In this document: positions 37,036 through 45,799 of the stretch, in pieces
Numbering within the stretch: position 1 is the stretch's first letter
Layout of the letters: every line of letters starts with the position of its first letter
Origin: Caldisericum exile_A
GTDB lineage: Bacteria > Caldisericota > Caldisericia > Caldisericales > Caldisericaceae
Reading direction: 5' to 3'
NCBI RefSeq assembly: GCF_047785965.1
Contig: NZ_JBLOBF010000001.1
Span: forward strand, 186,001 to 250,000
Length of the DNA stretch: 64,000 nucleotides
Notes under the pieces: generated by a model
What the model saw: the letters and a program-made list of their open reading frames with translations, nothing else
What the model was told of the DNA's origin: nothing
Database searches by the model: none
Program-made: the position numbers and the translations under genes

Positions 37036-37704
37036 TTAATTAAATGTTTGGGACAATGCAATAAAATAGATGTTGCCATTTTTTAAAACTTTTTTGAAAG
37101 CATGCGTAATTTCTTTTGCAGTGGTTCCTGTTGTATAAACATCATCAATTATCAAAATATTTCCCATGATTGCTTCTTTAATGACAAATGCATCTTTTAA
37201 ATTTTGAATTCTTTCATTTTTAGATAGGTTAGTTTGTTTTTTTGTTTCTTTAATCTTATAGATACTTCTAATAATAGGTTTTTGGGTAGCAAACGATACA
37301 TCTTTTGCAAGGAGATATGTTTGATTATATCCTCGTTCTTTAAATTCCATTTTTGACATTGGAACAAAGCCTATAAAGTCAAATTCTATATTATTTGTTT
37401 TAATAAAATTAATGATAATAGAAGAGAGAAATTTTGACAAAGCCTTATAGCCATTAAACTTAAATTTTTTTATAAGTTCTTCCATTACCCCAGTATAACG
37501 TGTCATTCCATAATAGTATACCACTTCTTCTCTTGAAATGAGAGGGTATTCATTAAAAATGATTTTGTTTTTGCAACTTTCGCAAATGAAATTACTATCA
37601 AACAATTTTTTTCCGCAAACAACACAATGTGCTGGAGAAACTATCTCTAGAAAAAATTCTTTAACGTAGTAGTTGTAAAAGTAGTTCAAAATTTCTTTTT
37701 GCAT
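37036..37704 (-). CDS. ComF family phosphoribosyltransferase-like protein
   Basis: The 222-residue protein has a four-Cys zinc finger (CVVCGKKL and CESC, about residues 27-45) and a C-terminal phosphoribosyltransferase-type fold with the PRPP loop LIIDDVYTTGTTAKEI. ComF helps pull transforming DNA into the cytoplasm in competent bacteria, but homologues are widespread in bacteria not known to be competent. The start overlaps the csaB 3' end by 44 bases; a TTG 15 bases further in is an alternative. Confidence 0.85.
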   Translation of the reverse strand: MQKEILNYFYNYYVKEFFLEIVSPAHCVVCGKKLFDSNFICESCKNKIIFNEYPLISREEVVYYYGMTRYTGVMEELIKKFKFNGYKALSKFLSSIIINFIKTNNIEFDFIGFVPMSKMEFKERGYNQTYLLAKDVSFATQKPIIRSIYKIKETKKQTNLSKNERIQNLKDAFVIKEAIMGNILIIDDVYTTGTTAKEITHAFKKVLKNGNIYFIALSQTFN

Positions 37705-38671
37705 CTTTTTTTGCAGTCGTTAATTTATCCTCAATTTTTGTCTCAAAATCATTCTTTTGCAATAAGTTAATAAAGGCTCTTGAGAAATATGATAATTTTA
37801 GGTCTTTTATATCTATGCCTTCTATCTCAAATAAATGTGATATGTTTCTTACCTTATCATCGTAAAAAATGGGCAAAATTGGTTTTTTAAGTAGTAAAGA
37901 GAACACAACAGAGTGATAACGCATTCCCACAATAAATTTTGCCCCTCTAAATATTGCAAATACTTCATCAATATCTTCTGGAACTACAACCTTGAATTTC
38001 GTCTTTTCCTCGATTCGTTTTGCAACATCAAGGTCAATATTTTTGTAAAATGGCACTAAAATTGTCTCATATTCTGTTCTATAGTGCATAAAGCGAGCAA
38101 TATCTGCAACTTCTTCGAGATCTATTTTTTCGTTACCCTTTATCTGAAGAATGTTGTATGGTTCATCAAAATTAAATTCTTTTTGTGTTGCTGGCTCATA
38201 CAAGAATGCAAGATCCTGCGTTACAAAAATTTCTTTTCTTACCCCAATGCTTTTGAGGAGTTCTTTAGATTCATTGTCTCTTACTGTTATTAGATCTACA
38301 GTATCGAGAATACTTTTTAATATTTTCCTGTCAACATTTTTTGTAATTGGGCCAACGCCTTGAGCAAAAACAGTGCTGTATTTCCGAAATATTTTAGGTA
38401 GTTTAAGAAGTGATAGATAGTAATAGAGACTTCTTGAGCTTGTCTTATCTTGGAGAAGTCCACCTCCGCCTGAAATAAGTATGTCAGAATTTTTTATTTC
38501 ATTAATTATTTGAAAAATATTTGTTCTAATAATTTCATTTTCCTTTGACTTACTCTTTGTTAGAAAAACAGGTTTAATGTTTATCTTCGGTAGCTCTCTT
38601 TCAAGGACAGCTTTTATTGATTCGTCTCCCAAATTACCAAAACCAAAATATCCGGAAATAACCGCTTTCAA
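37661..38671 (-). CDS. csaB: Polysaccharide pyruvyl transferase CsaB
   Basis: CsaB adds a ketal-linked pyruvate to a wall polymer sugar, the modification bound by SLH domains of S-layer proteins. The N terminus GYFGFGNLGDESIKAV and the central DLITVRDNES and VGMRYHSVVFSLL regions are typical of the family. The start is TTG at 38671, overlapping the tagA stop, with GGGAGGA eight bases ahead. Length is 336. Confidence 0.88.
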   Translation of the reverse strand: MKAVISGYFGFGNLGDESIKAVLERELPKINIKPVFLTKSKSKENEIIRTNIFQIINEIKNSDILISGGGGLLQDKTSSRSLYYYLSLLKLPKIFRKYSTVFAQGVGPITKNVDRKILKSILDTVDLITVRDNESKELLKSIGVRKEIFVTQDLAFLYEPATQKEFNFDEPYNILQIKGNEKIDLEEVADIARFMHYRTEYETILVPFYKNIDLDVAKRIEEKTKFKVVVPEDIDEVFAIFRGAKFIVGMRYHSVVFSLLLKKPILPIFYDDKVRNISHLFEIEGIDIKDLKLSYFSRAFINLLQKNDFETKIEDKLTTAKKDAKRNFELLLQLLR

Positions 38672-40107
38672 TCGTCAATCCTCCCTACAATTAACTTAAA
38701 AGAAAGAACAACTAAATTTTTTAGTCTCCATATTCTTTCGGGCTGAGTAACTGTTCTGTAGAGCCATTCTACTCCAAGTTTTCTTACCCAAGCGGGAGCC
38801 CTTTTTACTTTTCCGCTCCAAACATCGAAAGAGCCGCCTACCCCAATATTGGCTGGTACATTTAAATCTTTGTTTTTGATAATCCATTTTTCCTGCTTTA
38901 TTCCGCCCATTCCAACAAGAAGAATATCTGGCTTCGAATTTATAATTTCCTTTCTTATTTCATTATCATCTTTAAAATAGCCATTATGATAACCGACAAT
39001 TTCTAAATTAGGAAATTTTTCTCTTATCTTTTTTATAGCAGATTGGAGTATTTCTTCTTTTGCACCCAAAAAGAATACTCTATATCCTTTTTTTTCAGCA
39101 AGACGTAATAATTCCCATGCAAATTCAATTCCTGGAATTCTTTGTGTTATTCTTTCGCCAAATCTTCTTGCACCAAGTACAACTCCAATGCCATCTGGAA
39201 TAACAAGGTCTGCCTCTTTAAGTATGTTTAAAAACTCCTTGTCGCTTATTGCTCTTGAAAGCATTTCGCCATTTATGGTTACTATAAGGTGAAATTCTTT
39301 TTTGTTTATAAACCCTTGAACTATGTCAAGGTTCTCGATTAAAGATCTATTAGAAACTTTTATGCCTAAAAATTCAACTTCTTTTTTGGGAGTAAATCTC
39401 CTTTTATAGGCTTCTTTAAGAAATACAGGCAGTGTCAAAATACGTGGAAGTCTTTTTGGATCAAGTATAAATCTGTATAGCCATTCTAAGCCTAATTTTT
39501 GGATTATATTTGGTGCCCTTCTAAATTCGTTTGCGTAGACATTAAATGTTCCACCAACTCCCATAGCGAATTTTACATTCAGTTTTTCAAGATTTTTATA
39601 GATAAATTTTTCTTGTTTTGGAGATCCCATCCCAACAAAGAGAATATCAGCATTGCTTTTCGCGATATCTTCAATAATCTTATCTTCCTCATTAAAAAAA
39701 CCATTATGAAAACCTGCAATTTGTAAGCTTGGAAAAGCCTTTTTGATATTTTCAATTGCCTTTTTTAAGCTTTCTTCTTTTGTTCCAAGAAAGTAAACTT
39801 TATAACTTTTTTCTTCAGCCACTTTCAGTAATTCAGTGAAAAGATCGATGCCTGTAACACGCTCTTTTATTTTTATACCTTTAAATACTTTGGCAGCAAA
39901 TATAATTCCAACTCCGTCTATAAAGTTTAGGTCTGAATTTTTAATGATATTAAGTAAATCTTCGTCTTGGTATGCTTTTAGTGCCTTTTCAGGATTGATT
40001 GCTACAGCAAAATGAGGACATTTTTCATTAAGCATTCTTTCTATGTATTGAACTGCTTCTTTTTTGGTAAGATTATCAACTGGTATATCAAAGATCTCAA
40101 TTCTCAT
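38668..40107 (-). CDS. Tandem WecG/TagA/CpsF glycosyltransferase (two GT26 domains in one chain)
   Basis: GT26 enzymes add ManNAc or ManNAcA to GlcNAc-PP-undecaprenyl. The usual protein is about 240 residues; this one has 479 and contains two complete domains (1-238 and 243-479). Each has a DG(V/I)G site (Asp64, Asp305), a VGMG(S/G)xKQEK motif, a VGVGG(T/S)F-type motif and a C-terminal LEWLYR-type segment. The proposed catalytic Thr of TagA aligns to Ala36 in domain 1 (VAINPE) and to Thr277 in domain 2 (VTINGE). Its ATG overlaps the upstream stop. Confidence 0.93.
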   Translation of the reverse strand: MRIEIFDIPVDNLTKKEAVQYIERMLNEKCPHFAVAINPEKALKAYQDEDLLNIIKNSDLNFIDGVGIIFAAKVFKGIKIKERVTGIDLFTELLKVAEEKSYKVYFLGTKEESLKKAIENIKKAFPSLQIAGFHNGFFNEEDKIIEDIAKSNADILFVGMGSPKQEKFIYKNLEKLNVKFAMGVGGTFNVYANEFRRAPNIIQKLGLEWLYRFILDPKRLPRILTLPVFLKEAYKRRFTPKKEVEFLGIKVSNRSLIENLDIVQGFINKKEFHLIVTINGEMLSRAISDKEFLNILKEADLVIPDGIGVVLGARRFGERITQRIPGIEFAWELLRLAEKKGYRVFFLGAKEEILQSAIKKIREKFPNLEIVGYHNGYFKDDNEIRKEIINSKPDILLVGMGGIKQEKWIIKNKDLNVPANIGVGGSFDVWSGKVKRAPAWVRKLGVEWLYRTVTQPERIWRLKNLVVLSFKLIVGRIDD

Positions 40108-41396
40108 ATAGTATAATAATGGAACCCCAAGTTAGTTGCCTTTATTTTGTCTATTATTCCCTTTGCATCGAAAATGACTGCATCTTTTTTGAGGAAATTT
40201 TTCCACGTGTTTATATCGTAATTTACCTCGTTATGGATGATTGGTATAATTATAACATCTTTTCCTCTAAGTAATGTTTCAAAGTCTTTTTCGGCTTCAG
40301 GAAAATTTCCTTTAATCTTAGGGTCAAAAAATGTTACCTCTGCTCCTTTTCCTTTTAATATTTCTTTTAGCATTATTGCAGGGCTTTCCGATACATCAGA
40401 TGAATTATCTTTCATTGCAATTCCAAGAAAGCCAATCTTTGCATTATCAAGGCTTTTACCTAGATTTGTTAACGCTTTCTCTATAATATCTGCAATATCT
40501 TTAGGTCTTCTGTCATTGACACTGCGTGCTGCATGTAAGAGCGGCATTTCGAGTCCAATCTTATCAGTTAGATAGAAAATGTATTTTGAAGCAAAAGGAA
40601 TGCAATGACCGCCTACACCTATCCCTGGAGTTAAAAGTTTTACTCTTTTGTGTGTATTTGCAACTCGTATAACTTCCATTGTATCAATACTTAATGCATT
40701 TGTTAGATTTGCAAGTTCATTTACAATTGCAATATTAACGTCTCTTGACGCATTCTCTATAAGTTTTGAAATTTCTACAACTTCAGGTGAACTTGCCTCG
40801 ATTATGTTTGGATTTATTAGTTCGAGAAGTTTTTTTGCTCGTTTTGTTCCTTCCTCACTTAAACCAGAGACTGCAACAGGCATTGTTTGAAATTCCTCAA
40901 ATGCCTTTCCTTCAGCAATTCTTTCAGATGAATAGGCAAGATAAAAATCTTTACCTTCTTTTAATCCGCTTACTTCCTCAATTAATGGTTTTGCAATATT
41001 TTTTGTGGTAAGGGGAGGAACAGTTGATCTTATTAGAACAAGGGCATCCTTTTTTAAATTTTTTCCTATAGATTTCATTGCGTTTTCAAAAACATTTAAA
41101 TTAACAACCCCATTTTCTATTGGAATTCCAACAGTTACAATAATATTACGAACATCTTTTAAGCCCAACTCGTATGAGTCTGTTGGTTCGAAAAGTCCGT
41201 TTTCTAAGCTTTCCTTTAGAATTTGTTCGATATGTTTTCCATTGTATTCTTCAAATACATGTGTTTTGCCATTTTTAAGTTGGTTAATGTAATCTTTGTT
41301 TATATCAATTCCAATAACCTTTATTCCATGAAGCGAATATGTTAGAGATAATGGTAAGCCTACAAACCCCAGTCCTATTACTGCAATCTTTTCCAT
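40104..41396 (-). CDS. wecC: UDP-N-acetyl-D-mannosamine dehydrogenase (WecC-like)
   Basis: The enzyme oxidises a UDP-HexNAc to the uronic acid with NAD+. It has an N-terminal Rossmann motif (VIGLGFVGLPLS), the STVPP motif, and the catalytic Cys in GVGGHCIP. ManNAc specificity is inferred from wecB in the same operon; UDP-GlcNAc 6-dehydrogenases look similar. CGGAGG precedes the ATG. It is the first gene of a twelve-gene operon with its own promoter. Confidence 0.9.
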   Translation of the reverse strand: MEKIAVIGLGFVGLPLSLTYSLHGIKVIGIDINKDYINQLKNGKTHVFEEYNGKHIEQILKESLENGLFEPTDSYELGLKDVRNIIVTVGIPIENGVVNLNVFENAMKSIGKNLKKDALVLIRSTVPPLTTKNIAKPLIEEVSGLKEGKDFYLAYSSERIAEGKAFEEFQTMPVAVSGLSEEGTKRAKKLLELINPNIIEASSPEVVEISKLIENASRDVNIAIVNELANLTNALSIDTMEVIRVANTHKRVKLLTPGIGVGGHCIPFASKYIFYLTDKIGLEMPLLHAARSVNDRRPKDIADIIEKALTNLGKSLDNAKIGFLGIAMKDNSSDVSESPAIMLKEILKGKGAEVTFFDPKIKGNFPEAEKDFETLLRGKDVIIIPIIHNEVNYDINTWKNFLKKDAVIFDAKGIIDKIKATNLGFHYYTI

Positions 41397-41430
41397 TTAA
41401 AACCTCCGAAAAAATTGATTTCCAAAGGGT

Positions 41431-41458
41431 ATTTTATATTAAAATACTTATTTTTCAA
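41431..41458 (-). promoter_or_regulatory. Promoter of the twelve-gene envelope operon
   Basis: On the minus strand TTGAAA (41458-41453) and TAAAAT (41436-41431) are 16 bases apart. Transcription would start near 41424, with a leader of about 28 bases that holds CGGAGG before wecC. No further promoter-sized gap occurs until 29592. Confidence 0.7.
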
Positions 41459-41474
41459 AATGATTTTTTGAATA

Positions 41475-41503
41475 TTGCAAAAATTATTGATAGATTATAT
41501 AAT
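41475..41503 (+). promoter_or_regulatory. Promoter of tRNA-Arg(ACG)
   Basis: TTGCAA (41475-41480) and TATAAT (41498-41503) are 17 bases apart. Transcription should start at about 41510, four bases before the mature tRNA 5' end. It is divergent from the envelope-operon promoter. Confidence 0.75.
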
Positions 41504-41513
41504 TAGAAAGGAC

Positions 41514-41590
41514 GCGCCCATAGCTCAACTGGATAGAGCAACGGTCTACGGAACCGTCGGTTGCGGGTTCGACTCCTGCTGGGCGCGCCA
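41514..41590 (+). tRNA. tRNA-Arg(ACG)
   Basis: The acceptor stem GCGCCCA/TGGGCGC is complete and CCA is encoded at 41588-41590. The anticodon arm ACGGT-CTACGGA-ACCGT gives ACG, which normally becomes ICG and reads CGU/CGC/CGA. The body is nearly identical to tRNA-Arg(TCG) at 716. Its 3' end is three bases from the end of the convergent hutU gene. Confidence 0.96.
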
Positions 41591-41593
41591 TTA

Positions 41594-43246
41594 TTATTTC
41601 TTGAGCATTGGCATCTTTATGTTGTGTTTCTTTGCGGTTTCTATTGCAATTTCATACCCGGCATCTGCATGTCTTACAACACCACTTGCTGGATCATTAT
41701 GTAGAACTCTTGAAAGTTTTTCGTGAGCTAAGTCTGTTCCATCTGCAACTATAACAAAACCAGCGTGTATTGAGTATCCAATACCAACTCCACCACCATG
41801 ATGTACTGATACCCAAGTTGCACCAGATGAAGCATTAAGTAACGCATTTAGAATTGGCCAATCCGCAATTGCATCAGATCCATCAAGCATTTTTTCAGTT
41901 TCTCTATATGGCGATGCAACAGATCCAGTATCGTGGTGATCTCTTCCTATTACAATTGGTGCCTTTAATTTACCATTTTTAACTAATTTATTTATTTCAA
42001 TGCCAAATGCTTCTCTTTCACCTTGTCCTAACCAACAAATTCTTGCTGGTAATCCTTGGAAATGAACTTTCTTATGTGCAAGATCAATCCATTTTTTAAG
42101 ATGTTCATCGTAAGGGAAAAGCTTTAGAACAATTTCATCTGTTAGATATATATCTTCAGGATCTCCGGAAAGAGCAACCCACCTAAAAGGTCCTTTTCCT
42201 TCAGAAAACAATGGTCTTATATATTCAGGAACATAACCAACAATTTCAAAGGCATCTTTTGCTCCATGGTCAAAAGCATTTCTTCTTAAATTATTTCCAT
42301 ATTCAAACACCTTTGAGCCATGTCTTTGCATTTCAACCATCGTGCTTACATGTTCAACCATTGAATCATAAACTCTTTCAAGATATTCGCTTGGTTTTTC
42401 TTTCCGCATAGTACTTGCTTCTTCAACAGTTAATCCCTTTGGAACATAACCATTCAGTGGATCGTGTGCTGCGGTTTGATCAGTTAAAATATCTGGAATG
42501 AATCCCTCCTTTAGCATCCGCGGTAAGACATCAACAATATTGCCGCGTAAAGCTATTGAAATTGGCTCGTTTTTTTTCTTGTGTTCTAAAGCAATTTTAA
42601 TTGCTTCCTCATAACTTTCAGTCCAGGTATCTAGGTAACCGGTCTTTAATCGTCTATCGATCATTTTCTTATCAACTTCAACTGCAATAATTATTCCATC
42701 ATTAAGTGTAACTGCAAGTGGTTGAGCTCCTCCCATTTCCCCTAATCCTGCGGTTACAACAATTTTGCCTCTTAAGGTATTTCCAAAATATTTTTTTGCA
42801 ACTGCATAAAATGTCTCATAAGTTCCTTGAAGGATTCCCTGAGTTCCTATGTAAATCCAACTTCCAGCAGTCATCTGTCCATACATTGTTAGACCACGTT
42901 CTTCAAGTTCTCTGAAATACTCCCAGGTTGCCCATTTTGGCACAAGCATTGCATTTGAAATCAATACTCTTGGCGCCCATTCATTTGTTTTGAATACAGC
43001 AACAGGTTTTCCAGATTGAACAAGTAGTGTCTCATCATTTTCTAATTCTTTGAGGGTCTCAATAATGGCATCGAAGCACTCCCAATTTCTTGCTGCCTTG
43101 CCTGTGCCACCATACACGATAAGATTTGCCGGATCCTTTGCAACATCTGGATCAAGATTGTTCATAAGCATACGCAACGGTGCTTCTGTTTGCCAACTCT
43201 TACATGTTAATGTTGTTCCTCTCGGTGCTTTAATAATTCTTTCCAT
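41594..43246 (-). CDS. hutU: Urocanate hydratase
   Basis: HutU adds water to urocanate in histidine breakdown, using tightly bound NAD+. The 550-residue protein shows the catalytic Cys region GLPARICWLGQGER, the TAGLGEMGGAQPLA nucleotide site and the SVHHGGGVGIGYS motif. TAGGAGGTAGGT precedes the ATG. No other hut genes lie in the window. Its stop codon is almost in contact with the tRNA-Arg gene on the other strand. Confidence 0.97.
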   Translation of the reverse strand: MERIIKAPRGTTLTCKSWQTEAPLRMLMNNLDPDVAKDPANLIVYGGTGKAARNWECFDAIIETLKELENDETLLVQSGKPVAVFKTNEWAPRVLISNAMLVPKWATWEYFRELEERGLTMYGQMTAGSWIYIGTQGILQGTYETFYAVAKKYFGNTLRGKIVVTAGLGEMGGAQPLAVTLNDGIIIAVEVDKKMIDRRLKTGYLDTWTESYEEAIKIALEHKKKNEPISIALRGNIVDVLPRMLKEGFIPDILTDQTAAHDPLNGYVPKGLTVEEASTMRKEKPSEYLERVYDSMVEHVSTMVEMQRHGSKVFEYGNNLRRNAFDHGAKDAFEIVGYVPEYIRPLFSEGKGPFRWVALSGDPEDIYLTDEIVLKLFPYDEHLKKWIDLAHKKVHFQGLPARICWLGQGEREAFGIEINKLVKNGKLKAPIVIGRDHHDTGSVASPYRETEKMLDGSDAIADWPILNALLNASSGATWVSVHHGGGVGIGYSIHAGFVIVADGTDLAHEKLSRVLHNDPASGVVRHADAGYEIAIETAKKHNIKMPMLKK

Positions 43247-43255
43247 ACCTACCTC

Positions 43256-45784
43256 CTATCTACCATATTCATCTTTCCTTATTATCTTAGAAACTTCAGA
43301 TATTACAAATGGAATAAAAGCGAGAAGGAGTATGTCTAAACTCTCTAAGACTGTGGGAAGCGTATTTTTAAAAATAAATCTTAACTGTGGTACATAAATT
43401 GTTGCTAACAATAGTATAATTCCGAATACAAACGAAAAGTTCATAAACATATTTGAGAATACGCCAATTTTAAAGAGATATCCTTCGAAAGAACGACCTG
43501 AATACGCTCTCAAAAGTTCTGAAATAACAAGGACCATATATGCTATTGTTCTTGCTTCATCAAGGTTTCCGGTTCTTTTGTAGCTAAGGATAAAACCTAG
43601 AAGAGTTGACAATGTAATTGCAATACTCTGAGTGATTATGATTCCATAGTGATAACGTGTAAGAATGGGTTCTTTTTTCCTACGAGGAGGTTTTTTCATC
43701 AAGTCTTCTTCTCCTTTTTCCATTCCTAATGCAAGAGCAGGAAAACTATCAGTTACAAGGTTTAGCCAGAGAAGATGTAATGGAAGTAGTGGTGGTGGGT
43801 ATCCTAAAAGAAGCGCAAAAAACATAATCATAACTTCGGCAATATTGCAGGAAAGCAAATATACAATAAACTTTCTTATATTTTCAAATATTGTACGTCC
43901 TTGGAATACAGCAGAAACAAGCGTTGCGAAATTGTCGTCAAGAAGAACCATATCAGATGCCTCTTTTGCAACTTCAGTTCCTGTTAGTCCCATTGAAACC
44001 CCAATGTCTGCTTTTTTCAGCGCCGGGGCATCATTGACTCCATCTCCTGTCATTGCAACTACTTCGTTCTTTTTTTGAAGGGCCTCAACTATTCTCAACT
44101 TATCGAGTGGATTTATTCTTGCAAAAATACTTACGTTTTCAACAATTTTTGTTAACTCATCATCTGAAATATTTTCAAGATCGGAACTTGTCAAAACTTC
44201 TCCTTCTGGAAAGTCTAGTTCTTTTGCAATTGCATATGCAGTTATTGGATGATCACCAGTTATCATTACCGGTCTTATACCAGCGCTCCTGCATTTATCT
44301 ATTGCATCTTTTACTTCCATTCTTAACGGGTCTTTCATCATTACAAAGCCAAGAAAAACAAGGTTCTCTTCAGTTGCTTCATGTAGGTTTGGAATTATTT
44401 TATCTGCAAATGCAAGGATTCTGAGACCTTTGGCAGCATTTTCTTCAACTATTTTTAGAAGCTCTTGTTTCTTCTCAATCGAAAGTTCTACAATTTTAGA
44501 ATCTATTTTTGCAAATTTCGAAAGTTCTAAAATGACCTCAGAAGCACCTTTTGAAACAACAAGATATTCGTTTCCAAATTTATGTATAGTAGTCATTCTT
44601 TTGCTCTCAGAGGTAAATGGAATTTCCGAAATCCTTTCGAATTTTGACCTTACTTCTCGGATTTCTTTGTCGTCAATAAAATCTATGAGGGCAATTTCTG
44701 TTGGATCTCCCCTATCCTTTTCGGCATCATTACACAAAATCATTGCCCTTTTAAGTCTTTCACTAATATTTAACTCAGAGTTGATTTTTCCGTCTTCAAA
44801 AACTGCTACAATTTTCATTTTGTTTTGAGTTAGCGTTCCTGTTTTATCGGTGCAAATATACGTAACTGCTCCCAACGTCTCAACAGCGGGAAGATTTCTT
44901 ATTACTGCATTTCTTTTTGCCATCTCAAATACACCAATAGCAAGAACTATTGTTACCACTGCTGGAAGTCCTTCGGGAATTGCTGCAACAGCAAGGGACA
45001 CGCTTGTGAGAAGCATATCTAAAATTTTTCCACCTCTTAGCCAACCTAACATAAAGATGATTGCGCTTACAATAAGGAAAAGAATTCCTAGCAATTTTCC
45101 AATATTATCGAGTTGTACTTCAAGAGGTGTCTTCTCTTTCTTGGTTTCGCTTATTTTGGTTGCGATTTTCCCAAGTTGCGTATTTATTCCTGTTTCTGTA
45201 ACTAAAACTCTTGCCTTTCCTTTAACAACTGTTGTACCCATATAAACCTTGCAATCTTCCGTTATTTCACCTAAACAGGAATTCTTTTTTACAGGAACTG
45301 ACTCACCTGTTAGCATTGATTCATCAACAAAAAGGCTAACCTCTTTTACTACGATTCCATCTGCTTGCACTTTATCGCCAGCTTCTAAAAGTAAAATATC
45401 AGAAGGAACGATTTCATTTGAAGGTATTTTTGTAATTTTTCCATCTCTTAGAACAGTACTTGTAGGACTTGTTAGTTTCTTGACTTTCTCAAGCGCATTT
45501 TCGGCTCTTTGTTCCTGAATGACACCAAGTATTGCATTTAGAATGACAATTGCAAGAATAACAATTGAATCAACAAATTCTCCAAAGAAAGCAGAAATAA
45601 TGCTTGCAAAAATTAAAATTATGATAAGGAAGTTTTTAAATTGATTTATAAATTTTTGAAGTAAAGTTTCTTTTCTGCCTTCGGGCAATTCATTTTTTCC
45701 AAATTGCTTAAGTTTTTCTTCTGCTTCCTGAGTAGTTAACCCACTCTCAATTAACTCTTGCCTAAGATTTTTAAGGTCAATCAA
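43256..45784 (-). CDS. Calcium-transporting P-type ATPase (P2A/SERCA-like)
   Basis: This ion pump has 842 residues. It shows the N-terminal cation-ATPase domain, the actuator motif TGES, span 4 AIPEGLPA with the cation-binding Glu, the phosphorylation site DKTGTLT, the MTGDGVNDAPALKKAD hinge, and span 6 NLVTDSFPALALG. The span 4 and 6 residues match Ca2+ pumps rather than heavy-metal pumps, so Ca2+ export is likely. The TTG start has GGGAG eight bases upstream. It lies between hutU and the MoaD-like gene. Confidence 0.93.
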   Translation of the reverse strand: MIDLKNLRQELIESGLTTQEAEEKLKQFGKNELPEGRKETLLQKFINQFKNFLIIILIFASIISAFFGEFVDSIVILAIVILNAILGVIQEQRAENALEKVKKLTSPTSTVLRDGKITKIPSNEIVPSDILLLEAGDKVQADGIVVKEVSLFVDESMLTGESVPVKKNSCLGEITEDCKVYMGTTVVKGKARVLVTETGINTQLGKIATKISETKKEKTPLEVQLDNIGKLLGILFLIVSAIIFMLGWLRGGKILDMLLTSVSLAVAAIPEGLPAVVTIVLAIGVFEMAKRNAVIRNLPAVETLGAVTYICTDKTGTLTQNKMKIVAVFEDGKINSELNISERLKRAMILCNDAEKDRGDPTEIALIDFIDDKEIREVRSKFERISEIPFTSESKRMTTIHKFGNEYLVVSKGASEVILELSKFAKIDSKIVELSIEKKQELLKIVEENAAKGLRILAFADKIIPNLHEATEENLVFLGFVMMKDPLRMEVKDAIDKCRSAGIRPVMITGDHPITAYAIAKELDFPEGEVLTSSDLENISDDELTKIVENVSIFARINPLDKLRIVEALQKKNEVVAMTGDGVNDAPALKKADIGVSMGLTGTEVAKEASDMVLLDDNFATLVSAVFQGRTIFENIRKFIVYLLSCNIAEVMIMFFALLLGYPPPLLPLHLLWLNLVTDSFPALALGMEKGEEDLMKKPPRRKKEPILTRYHYGIIITQSIAITLSTLLGFILSYKRTGNLDEARTIAYMVLVISELLRAYSGRSFEGYLFKIGVFSNMFMNFSFVFGIILLLATIYVPQLRFIFKNTLPTVLESLDILLLAFIPFVISEVSKIIRKDEYGR

Positions 45785-45799
45785 GTTTTACTCCCGTTT

